A stretch of 6,511 bases of DNA from an uncultured Bacilli bacterium. GTDB lineage: Bacteria > Bacillota_I > Bacilli_A > RF39 > UBA660. How positions within the stretch are numbered: position 1 is the first letter of the stretch; each line of letters starts with the position of its first letter. This document shows positions 1 to 5,189 of this stretch, piece by piece. Location: the NCBI GenBank assembly GCA_934133015.1, contig CAKPAQ010000048.1, positions 1 to 6,511 of the forward strand, in the 5' to 3' direction. The position numbers were made by a program, and so were the translations under genes. Under the pieces are notes generated by a model. The model did no database searches. It saw only the letters and a list, made by a program, of their open reading frames with translations, and was not told where the DNA came from.

Positions 1-1
1 T

Positions 2-541
2 AATTATATTGATGGAATATTTAGTATGTTAGTTTATGGTGGTATAGCTACAATAATTTCTATTCTTACTACTAAGTCTATTAAACTTAGAAGAATATTT
101 ACTGGAACACCATCAATATTAATTGGAAATGGTAAAATAGATTACCATAACCTTAAAAAAAGTAGATTAGATATTAATGATTTATTACAGATTGCAAGAG
201 AAAATGGTTATTATAATATTAGTGAAATTAATTATGCTATTTTAGAGCCTAGTGGTAAAGTTAGTTTTTTACCTAAAGCAAAATATGTACCAACTACACC
301 AAACGATATGAAAATTAAAGTATCTGATAATAGTATTTGCAGTAATTTGGTAATAGATGGTGTAATTATGGAAAATAATTTAAAAAATATTGATAAAAAT
401 AGAGATTGGTTAATAACACGGCTTAATAAATTAGGCTTTGATGATGTAAGCAAATTAGTATTAGTTATATGTGATAATAAAGAAAAATTAACTGTTTTTG
501 AAAAGACTAGTAATTTAAATAATAAAAGAGTTTTGGAATAA
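2..541 (+). CDS. DUF421 family membrane protein (YetF-type), 5' end cut by window edge
   Basis: The reading frame is open from base 2, and the first ATG (base 26) lies inside a transmembrane segment, so the gene begins before the window. The visible 179 residues start with the last membrane helix (around GIFSMLVYGGIATIISIL). A cytoplasmic part follows with the family's hallmarks: a GTPSILIGNGKID strand-turn, a helix with RLDINDLLQIARENGYYN, the YAILEPSGKVSFLPK strand pair, then a second small domain (LVIDGVIMENNL and a helix with DWLITRLNKLGF). Family members are usually about 220-230 residues, so roughly 45-55 residues, including the other membrane helices, are missing. The function of DUF421 proteins is not established. 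The gene ends in TAA directly before a hairpin terminator and is convergent with the dehydrogenase gene. The family call is confident; the role is unknown. Confidence 0.88.
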   Translation, partial: NYIDGIFSMLVYGGIATIISILTTKSIKLRRIFTGTPSILIGNGKIDYHNLKKSRLDINDLLQIARENGYYNISEINYAILEPSGKVSFLPKAKYVPTTPNDMKIKVSDNSICSNLVIDGVIMENNLKNIDKNRDWLITRLNKLGFDDVSKLVLVICDNKEKLTVFEKTSNLNNKRVLE

Positions 542-542
542 A

Positions 543-567
543 AAAAGCACCCTTATGTGGTGCTTTT
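543..567. terminator. Bidirectional intrinsic terminator between convergent genes
   Basis: AAAAGCACC (543-551) pairs perfectly with GGTGCTTTT (559-567) around a 7-nt loop, giving a 9-bp stem. On the minus strand the hairpin starts 6 nt after the dehydrogenase stop and runs into seven Ts (546-540), a good U-tract. On the plus strand it starts 1 nt after the DUF421 stop but has only four Ts, so it should be stronger for the minus-strand gene. The minus-strand U-tract runs over the DUF421 stop codon. Confidence 0.85.
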
Positions 568-573
568 AAAGTG

Positions 574-1668
574 TTATATAATTGTTATTTCTTTTACATA
601 TTCGTTTAATGGTTTTACTCTATATTTAAGTTCATCCATTTCAAAGGTTCCTATGAAACCAGGTTTGGCATTTATTAAATCAGGTATTCTGTTTACAATA
701 GTTGCACATGTTAGTTCTACAGTAGAAGGTTTATTTATGACGAATGTAGTGTTTGGTTCACCTTCAATAGTCCATTCATTTTTATCAAATTCATCTGGAG
801 CATAAACTTTACCTACACATTTTGTTTCTAATGTTATTCCTTCGTTAGTTTCAGTTGTAACTACAGCACTCATACCAGTTGCCATACCTTTTTTTACATC
901 CATTTCAAGTGTAGTAGAATGAATATCTTCATGGTATGTTTCAGGAATACATTTTTGATATTGTCTTTTAATAGTTAAACCTAATTTACCACATAACCAA
1001 CCATTTACATTCCACATGTAGCTAGGTAAATATTCACCACTATCAATAATTTTTTGTCTTTCTTCATCTGATATATTATCAACTGAAGCTACTTGTTTAT
1101 CAAATTCTTCTAATGTTAGTCCGGCACCATGAGCTTTAGCTAAAGCAATTCCATAATCTTCAACATTGTACCAAGACTCACCTTTAATTTTAGTAATTTT
1201 GTGAGTAGATGCACATATGGCACTTATTAACTCTCCCCAATATATGTCTTGGTAACCACTACCAGCAATAGTACAGTTATTTTTTCTTGCTAAAATATCA
1301 ATTTCTTTTGTTAAATTTGGATTAGAATTCCATGAATAAAAGGCTTCTTCACAGGTTGTGATAGCATTTATACCTAAACTTGCACATATTTTTAATGGAT
1401 TTTCACAATCATTTAATAAACTCATTGTAGTAATAATACAAGCATCTGGTTTTAAAGCTTCTAATAATTCTCTAGCATTTTCAATTGATGTTATTTTTAC
1501 ACCATAATCTTTGTCATCACCTAATACAGTGTTGATATCTTTACCAATTAAATTAGGATTAACATCAATCGCACCTACAATTTCGGCACCTTTTTCATAT
1601 ACATAACGCATTGTATATTTTGACATTTTACCAGTACCAAATTGAACAATTCTTAATTTTCTTTCCAT
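574..1668 (-). CDS. NAD(P)-dependent dehydrogenase, DapB-like / 2,4-diaminopentanoate dehydrogenase-type amine dehydrogenase family
   Basis: This 364-residue protein opens with a Rossmann fold: strand LRIVQF, glycine loop GTGKMS (residues 11-16, with Ser at the usual third Gly), and VGAID with Asp35 at the end of the second strand, which in this fold usually favours NAD+ over NADP+. The middle (about 130-300) is a substrate domain with GSGYQDIYWGE, SWYNVEDYG and the GWLCGKLGL helix. The C-terminal ATIVNRIPDLINAKPGF (323-338) resembles proteins often annotated as dihydrodipicolinate reductase but longer than true DapB (about 270 residues); the closest characterised relatives I recall are 2,4-diaminopentanoate dehydrogenase and native amine dehydrogenases. 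AGGAGG (1681-1676) sits 7 nt before the ATG. It is a single-gene unit with its own promoter and terminator, and no ornithine or lysine pathway genes lie nearby, so the substrate is unknown. The family call is good; the specific reaction is inference. Confidence 0.8.
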   Translation of the reverse strand: MERKLRIVQFGTGKMSKYTMRYVYEKGAEIVGAIDVNPNLIGKDINTVLGDDKDYGVKITSIENARELLEALKPDACIITTMSLLNDCENPLKICASLGINAITTCEEAFYSWNSNPNLTKEIDILARKNNCTIAGSGYQDIYWGELISAICASTHKITKIKGESWYNVEDYGIALAKAHGAGLTLEEFDKQVASVDNISDEERQKIIDSGEYLPSYMWNVNGWLCGKLGLTIKRQYQKCIPETYHEDIHSTTLEMDVKKGMATGMSAVVTTETNEGITLETKCVGKVYAPDEFDKNEWTIEGEPNTTFVINKPSTVELTCATIVNRIPDLINAKPGFIGTFEMDELKYRVKPLNEYVKEITII

Positions 1669-1687
1669 ATTTTATCCTCCTAATTTT

Positions 1688-1716
1688 AAAATACACTAGT
1701 TTTAATTAGTATTCAA
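1688..1716 (-). promoter_or_regulatory. Sigma-A type promoter for the dehydrogenase gene
   Basis: Read on the minus strand, TTGAAT (1716-1711) is followed after exactly 17 nt by TATTTT (1693-1688). The expected start near 1681 would leave a leader of only about 15 nt, beginning at the AGGAGG ribosome site. Each hexamer matches 4 of 6 consensus bases. In such AT-rich DNA chance matches are common, so this is a moderate call. Confidence 0.45.
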
Positions 1717-1752
1717 TAATTTTAATATATAAATTGTTAGTTTATTACTTTC

Positions 1753-1781
1753 TTTACATAAATATAATTTTGGCTTATATA
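1753..1781 (+). promoter_or_regulatory. Possible second, upstream promoter for corA
   Basis: TTTACA (1753-1758, 5 of 6 consensus bases) is separated by 17 nt from TATATA (1776-1781). It would start transcription near 1788, about 30 bases before the better corA promoter. It may be real as a tandem promoter or a chance match in AT-rich DNA. Confidence 0.28.
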
Positions 1782-1782
1782 A

Positions 1783-1811
1783 TTGTTTAAGAGGTATCTT
1801 CGTGTTATAAT
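1783..1811 (+). promoter_or_regulatory. Extended -10 promoter for corA
   Basis: A perfect TATAAT (1806-1811) is preceded by TGT (1803-1805), making an extended -10, and TTGTTT (1783-1788) lies 17 nt upstream as a weak -35. Transcription would begin near 1818, giving a leader of about 20 nt, with AGGAGG at 1825-1830. This is the best promoter in the window. Confidence 0.7.
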
Positions 1812-1837
1812 ATAGGGGAATTTAAGGAGGGATTTTT

Positions 1838-2788
1838 ATGTTGAAAATTTACAATACTAATAGTAAAACTGGTGAAATTGAAACAATAAAGAAAATTAAA
1901 AAAGGATGTTGGATCGATTTAGTTAAACCTAATGAAGATGACATTAGATTTTTGACTGATTCCTTAGAAGTTGATACTAGTTTTATAAGTTATCTACTAG
2001 ATGATGAGGAACAACCAAGAATTGATTATGATGAAGATAATGATATTAGAATGATTATTATTGATGTACCAATTAGAGAAAGAAAAAATAATTTTGTTAG
2101 TGTTTCAACAATTCCCCTTGCTATATTGATTATAAAAGATTCATATGTAGTTACCGTTTCACTTGATGAAAGTGATCCAATAAAAGATATTAAGAAAAAT
2201 AAAATTAAAGAGTTCTATTCATTTAAAAAGACTAGATTTATATTACAGATATTTTATTATACAGCTACATCCTATTTGAAATATTTACGTAATTTAAATA
2301 AACAAATTGAAAACGCAGAAGTAAAGATGTTAAAAGCTACTAGTAATAGAGATTTAGCTAATTTACTTAATATTGAGAAAAGTTTAGTATATATCATGAC
2401 ATCATTAAAATCTAATGAAATAGTATTAGAGAGAGTATTAAAGGGTAATATTGTAACTCTTTATGAAGAAGATAATGAATTACTAGAAGATGCGATTATT
2501 GAAAATAAACAATGTATAGAAATGGCTAACTTATATCGAGAAATTTTAAGTAGCACTACTGATTCTTATGCTACTATTATTTCTAATAATTTAAATACTA
2601 TTATGAAGTTTTTAGCGGGAATTACAATTGTTATATCTATTCCAACTATGGTTGCTTCTTTTATGGGAATGAATGTTCCATTAGGACCATTAGTTGATAA
2701 TAATTATGCTTTTATAATACTAATTTGCTTATCAGTTCTTTTGTCGTTGTTGGTTGCATATATACTTAAAAAAAGGAATATGCTTTAG
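1838..2788 (+). CDS. corA: CorA family divalent cation (Mg2+/Co2+) transporter
   Basis: This 316-residue protein, the normal size for the family, should form a pentameric inner-membrane channel that takes up Mg2+ or related divalent metals. Residues 1-250 are the acidic cytoplasmic funnel domain, including a DYDEDND cluster (63-69) and the long stalk helix. Two membrane helices follow (about 256-276 and 290-310). The signature GMN (277-279) ends the first, within FMGMNVPLGP, and is the selectivity filter; it is preceded by Met rather than the common Tyr or Phe. The C-terminus is basic (KKRN). AGGAGG at 1825-1830 lies 7 nt before the ATG. The gene ends with three in-frame stops (TAG TAG TAA), and nfeD follows 40 nt later without a terminator. 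The predicted leader is too short for an Mg2+-sensing riboswitch. The family is certain; the metal actually carried cannot be read from the sequence. Confidence 0.95.
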   Translation: MLKIYNTNSKTGEIETIKKIKKGCWIDLVKPNEDDIRFLTDSLEVDTSFISYLLDDEEQPRIDYDEDNDIRMIIIDVPIRERKNNFVSVSTIPLAILIIKDSYVVTVSLDESDPIKDIKKNKIKEFYSFKKTRFILQIFYYTATSYLKYLRNLNKQIENAEVKMLKATSNRDLANLLNIEKSLVYIMTSLKSNEIVLERVLKGNIVTLYEEDNELLEDAIIENKQCIEMANLYREILSSTTDSYATIISNNLNTIMKFLAGITIVISIPTMVASFMGMNVPLGPLVDNNYAFIILICLSVLLSLLVAYILKKRNML

Positions 2789-2801
2789 TAGTAATTTGTA
2801 G

Positions 2802-2807
2802 TATAAT
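2802..2807 (+). promoter_or_regulatory. Possible internal promoter (-10) for the nfeD-SPFH pair
   Basis: A perfect TATAAT lies in the 40-nt gap between corA and nfeD, about 22 nt before the nfeD ATG. No good -35 is visible 16-18 nt upstream (TATGCT at 2779-2784) and there is no extended TGn. The implied leader of about 15 nt matches the spacing at the other promoters in this window, which is the main reason to list it. Confidence 0.4.
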
Positions 2808-2828
2808 TTAATTGGAAGTGAGAGATGT

Positions 2829-3257
2829 ATGGGAAGTAATATCTGGCTAATTGTTTTTTTAGTATTGTTGTTTATTGAAATAGTTACTGTTAATTTAGTA
2901 TCAATTTGGTTTGCGATAGGGGCATTAGTTAGTTTTATAATTAGTATTTTTATTGATAATATTACGATAGAATTGACTGCATTTGTAGCTGTTAGTGTAT
3001 TAACTTTATTACTTACTAAGGGTTTAGTTAATAAAATTAAAAATAAAAATATAGAAAAAACTAATTTAGATAGAGTAATTGGTAAAATTGGTATTGTTAC
3101 TATGCCGATTACTAAATTGGAACCAGGAGAAGTTAAAGTTGATGGTAAAAAATGGAGTGCTATTTCAAATAAAAAAATTAATGTTGGTAGTAAAGTAGAA
3201 ATACTTTCTATAGATGGTGTAAAACTATTGGTAAAAGAAACAAAAATTGATGATTGA
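2829..3257 (+). CDS. nfeD: Short NfeD family membrane protein with C-terminal OB-fold
   Basis: This 142-residue protein has three hydrophobic helices (about 5-20, 22-42 and 48-66), a basic linker, then a small OB-fold domain (about 80-138) marked by DRVIGKIGIV and GEVKVDGKKWSA (100-111), the most recognisable NfeD motif. It lacks the ClpP-like serine protease domain of long NfeD proteins. Short NfeD proteins are typically encoded next to an SPFH protein and are thought to bind it at the membrane, and here the SPFH gene follows directly. The ATG at 2829 is preceded only by a weak ribosome site (GGAAG at 2814-2818); a nearer ATG at 2825 hits a stop after four codons. It ends in TGA followed in frame by TAG. 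The family call is confident; the partnership is inferred from gene order. Confidence 0.92.
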   Translation: MGSNIWLIVFLVLLFIEIVTVNLVSIWFAIGALVSFIISIFIDNITIELTAFVAVSVLTLLLTKGLVNKIKNKNIEKTNLDRVIGKIGIVTMPITKLEPGEVKVDGKKWSAISNKKINVGSKVEILSIDGVKLLVKETKIDD

Positions 3258-3258
3258 T

Positions 3259-3263
3259 AGGAG
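3259..3263 (+). promoter_or_regulatory. Ribosome binding site that fixes the SPFH gene start
   Basis: AGGAG lies 8 nt before the ATG at 3272. It argues for that ATG rather than the in-frame TTG at 3254, which overlaps the nfeD stop and has no good ribosome site of its own. The AG of the second in-frame nfeD stop (TAG, 3258-3260) forms the beginning of this site. Confidence 0.75.
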
Positions 3264-3271
3264 ATGTTAAT

Positions 3272-4153
3272 ATGTGGATTATTATTATTGTTGTTTTAGT
3301 TATCATTGTATTAGGAGTTAAAATTATTCCGCAATCAAGAGCTAAAGTTGTTGAAAGATTAGGTAGTTATCATGCTACATTACAAACTGGATTACATTAT
3401 GTAATTCCATTTATTGATCGTGTTGCTTGTGATGTTACTTTAAAGGAGATAGTTAAAGATTTCGCACCACAACCAGTTATAACTAAAGATAATGTTACTA
3501 TGCAAATTGATACAGTTGTTTATTTTCAAATAACTGATCCTAAACTTTATACTTATGGAGTTGAAAATCCTGTTAATGCTATTGAAAATTTAACTGCTAC
3601 AACTCTTCGTAATATTATTGGTGAATTGGAACTTGATCAAACTTTAACTAGTCGTGATATTATTAATTCTAAAATGAGAGTTATTTTAGATGAGGCTACT
3701 GATCCATGGGGAATTAAAGTAAATCGTGTTGAGGTTAAAAATATTATCCCACCACGTGATATTCAAGAAGCTATGGAAAAACAAATGAGAGCTGAACGTG
3801 AAAGACGTGAAAAAATACTTCAAGCTGAAGGAGAGAAAAAGGCTGCAATCTTAATAGCTGAAGGAGAAAAAGAAAGCGCAATATTAAGAGCTGATGCTAA
3901 AAGAGAAACTCATATTCGTGAGGCTGAAGGTGAAGCACAAGCTATTTTAAAGGTATCTGAAGCACAGGCAGGAGCATTGAAATTATTAAAAGATGCTAAA
4001 GTTGATGAAGCAGTATTAAAATTAAAGAGTTATGAAGCAATGGTTGAAGTTGCTAATGGTCAATCAACTAAGATTATTGTTCCTAGTGATTTACAGAATT
4101 TAGTAACTGCTGGTACAGTAATTAGTGAAACGATAGAAAAAAATAAAAAGTAG
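3272..4153 (+). CDS. SPFH domain protein, stomatin/slipin (QmcA-like) type
   Basis: I start this 293-residue protein at the ATG with the good ribosome site; a frame extension to TTG at 3254 would add six residues. It has one N-terminal membrane anchor (about 2-18), then the SPFH domain: IIPQSRAKVVERLGSY, GLHYVIPFID and VTKDN-like TKDNVTMQIDTVVYFQITDP, followed by a DQTLTSRDIINSKM segment and IIPPRDIQEAMEKQM. A charged coiled coil follows (about 165-240) with AEGE at 185, 196 and 218, then a short tail. SPFH proteins assemble into large membrane rings or cages and organise lipid microdomains or regulate membrane proteases. The upstream short NfeD, 14 nt away, is the usual partner, as in the bacterial YbbJ-QmcA arrangement. 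The gene ends TAG TAA and is followed by a hairpin. The family is certain; the client process is unknown. Confidence 0.94.
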   Translation: MWIIIIVVLVIIVLGVKIIPQSRAKVVERLGSYHATLQTGLHYVIPFIDRVACDVTLKEIVKDFAPQPVITKDNVTMQIDTVVYFQITDPKLYTYGVENPVNAIENLTATTLRNIIGELELDQTLTSRDIINSKMRVILDEATDPWGIKVNRVEVKNIIPPRDIQEAMEKQMRAERERREKILQAEGEKKAAILIAEGEKESAILRADAKRETHIREAEGEAQAILKVSEAQAGALKLLKDAKVDEAVLKLKSYEAMVEVANGQSTKIIVPSDLQNLVTAGTVISETIEKNKK

Positions 4154-4165
4154 TAATTAGATAAT

Positions 4166-4197
4166 TAAAAGGAGGCTATATGTTTAGTCTCCTTTTA
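4166..4197. terminator. Bidirectional terminator hairpin overlapping the 3' end of the radical SAM gene
   Basis: TAAAAGGAGGCTA (4166-4178) pairs with TAGTCTCCTTTTA (4185-4197), a 13-bp stem with one G-U (4175/4188 on the plus strand), around a 6-nt loop. It begins 12 nt after the SPFH stop. The stem contains the last codons and the TAG of the convergent radical SAM gene. The U-tracts are short (four Ts on each strand), so efficiency is uncertain, but the stem is strong for this AT-rich context. Confidence 0.75.
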
Positions 4198-5120
4198 CCT
4201 TGGTATGAATTTCTTTTTACCATTTCTTTATCTATATCATTAAGTACACAGAATTTTTTTATTAACCATTTAGGTTCAATTAAATCTTCTTTTACAGGAT
4301 CACCGGTTATACGATTGATTACAATTTCTGGTCTTAATATTTCTAATTGATCTATGACAATATCAATATATTCTTCTTTGGTTAAAACATGAAATTTTTC
4401 TTTCAAATATAATTCTGCTAATTTAGTATCTTTTATAATGTGAAGCATGTGTATTTTTATTCCTTGGATATCTAATGAATTTACATATTTAACAGTTTCT
4501 AACATCATTTCTTTAGTTTCATATGGTAATCCGTTTATTATATGTACAACAACATCTATATTTCTAGCTCTTAATTTTTTTACCATGTCATCAAAACATT
4601 GTAAATCATGGCCACGATTTATTAGTTTAATTGTTTTTTCATGGATCGATTGTAAGCCTAACTCTATGGTTAGATTAGTTCTTTTAGCTAGACTTTCTAA
4701 GTAATCTAGACAATCATCACTTATAGAATCAGCACGAGTTGCTATATTTAGACCTACGACATTATCTAATTTTAGAATTGTTTCATATTTTTCTTTTAGA
4801 ATACTGGTTTTTGCATAGGTATTTGTGTTTGCTTGAAAGTATCCTATGTATAAGGCATCTGGCCATTTAGTTTTCATTTTTTCTTTTACTTCATTGAACT
4901 GGGTAACTAAATCTTTATTGATGTTACCAGCAAAATCACCACTACCTAGCTTTGAACAATAAATACATCCTCCAGTAGATTTAGTTCCATCTTTATTTGG
5001 ACAAGTAAATCCAGCATTTAAGCTTATTTTGCATACTTTTTTACCATATTTCTTTTTATAAAAATAATTTAAGGTATGATATCTTTTATTGGAATCACTG
5101 TATATAAATGGATTTGTCAT
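4176..5120 (-). CDS. ytqA: TIGR01212 family radical SAM protein (YtqA/YhcC)
   Basis: This 314-residue enzyme carries the Elp3-like iron-sulphur cluster motif C40-x11-C52-x2-C55 (TCPNKDGTK, then GGCIYCS), which binds a 4Fe-4S cluster and SAM. It also has the family's YFQANTNTYA (94-103), IATRAD (126-131), ELGLQSIH (153-160), HIINGLPYET (193-202) and NRITGDP (269-275). Size and motifs match full-length YtqA/YhcC. From memory, the Gram-positive YtqA has been assigned to mnm5s2U synthesis at the tRNA wobble position (name MnmL), working with the methyltransferase YtqB/MnmM; no ytqB is in this window, so that role is inference here. The ATG is preceded by AAGGTGGG (5134-5127) and a promoter with a perfect extended -10. 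Its last codons and stop form part of a terminator stem. The family is very secure, the exact reaction less so. Confidence 0.93.
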   Translation of the reverse strand: MTNPFIYSDSNKRYHTLNYFYKKKYGKKVCKISLNAGFTCPNKDGTKSTGGCIYCSKLGSGDFAGNINKDLVTQFNEVKEKMKTKWPDALYIGYFQANTNTYAKTSILKEKYETILKLDNVVGLNIATRADSISDDCLDYLESLAKRTNLTIELGLQSIHEKTIKLINRGHDLQCFDDMVKKLRARNIDVVVHIINGLPYETKEMMLETVKYVNSLDIQGIKIHMLHIIKDTKLAELYLKEKFHVLTKEEYIDIVIDQLEILRPEIVINRITGDPVKEDLIEPKWLIKKFCVLNDIDKEMVKRNSYQGKRRLNI

Positions 5121-5138
5121 TTTAGTCCCACCTTTTAG

Positions 5139-5167
5139 TTGTATTATAACATAATTTAATATATACT
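5139..5167 (+). promoter_or_regulatory. Promoter for the unknown exported protein
   Basis: TTGTAT (5139-5144) and TATACT (5162-5167, 5 of 6 consensus bases) are separated by exactly 17 nt. Transcription would begin near 5174, leaving a leader of about 15 nt. It occupies nearly the same bases as the opposing radical SAM promoter. Confidence 0.5.
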
Positions 5168-5171
5168 AATA
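5143..5171 (-). promoter_or_regulatory. Extended -10 promoter for the radical SAM gene
   Basis: On the minus strand TATAAT (5148-5143) is preceded by TGT (5151-5149), the same TGTTATAATA string as in the corA promoter. The -35 position (5171-5166, TATTAG) is poor, as expected where an extended -10 compensates. Start near 5136 gives a leader of about 16 nt containing AGGTGG. Confidence 0.62.
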
Positions 5172-5174
5172 GTA

Positions 5175-5179
5175 GGGAG
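5175..5179 (+). promoter_or_regulatory. Ribosome binding site with two possible start codons downstream
   Basis: GGGAG lies 6 nt before an ATG at 5186 and 10 nt before the ATG at 5190. The first opens only a seven-codon frame (MNEFYEE, stop at 5207-5209); the second opens the long gene. A third in-frame ATG at 5199 is 19 nt away and too distant. The ATG at 5190 is therefore the preferred start. Confidence 0.55.
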
Positions 5180-5189
5180 AGTGTTATGA

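Noticed and set aside
232..453. 73-codon minus-strand open frame opposite the DUF421 gene
   Set aside because: It is antisense to a clear DUF421 coding region; its hydrophobicity is a by-product of the AT-rich opposite strand.
557..805. 82-codon plus-strand open frame beginning in the terminator region
   Set aside because: It lies antisense to the end of the dehydrogenase gene, starts inside the hairpin loop and has no ribosome site.
1695..1710. Imperfect inverted repeat ACTA...TAGT within the dehydrogenase promoter spacer, a possible operator
   Set aside because: Arms are only four bases with an 8-nt gap, which is expected by chance in such AT-rich DNA.
3255..3257. Possible TGA-as-tryptophan code (Mycoplasma-like)
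   Set aside because: Every conserved Trp seen is TGG, and reading this TGA as Trp would add only one residue before a TAG, so the standard code is simpler.
1838..4153. A novel functional system linking CorA, NfeD and the SPFH protein
   Set aside because: NfeD-SPFH is a known pair; CorA next to it is only adjacency, with a possible separate promoter between, and no sequence feature ties the functions together.
4447..4704. 85-codon plus-strand open frame within the radical SAM gene
   Set aside because: It is antisense to conserved radical SAM motifs and has no ribosome site or recognisable domain.
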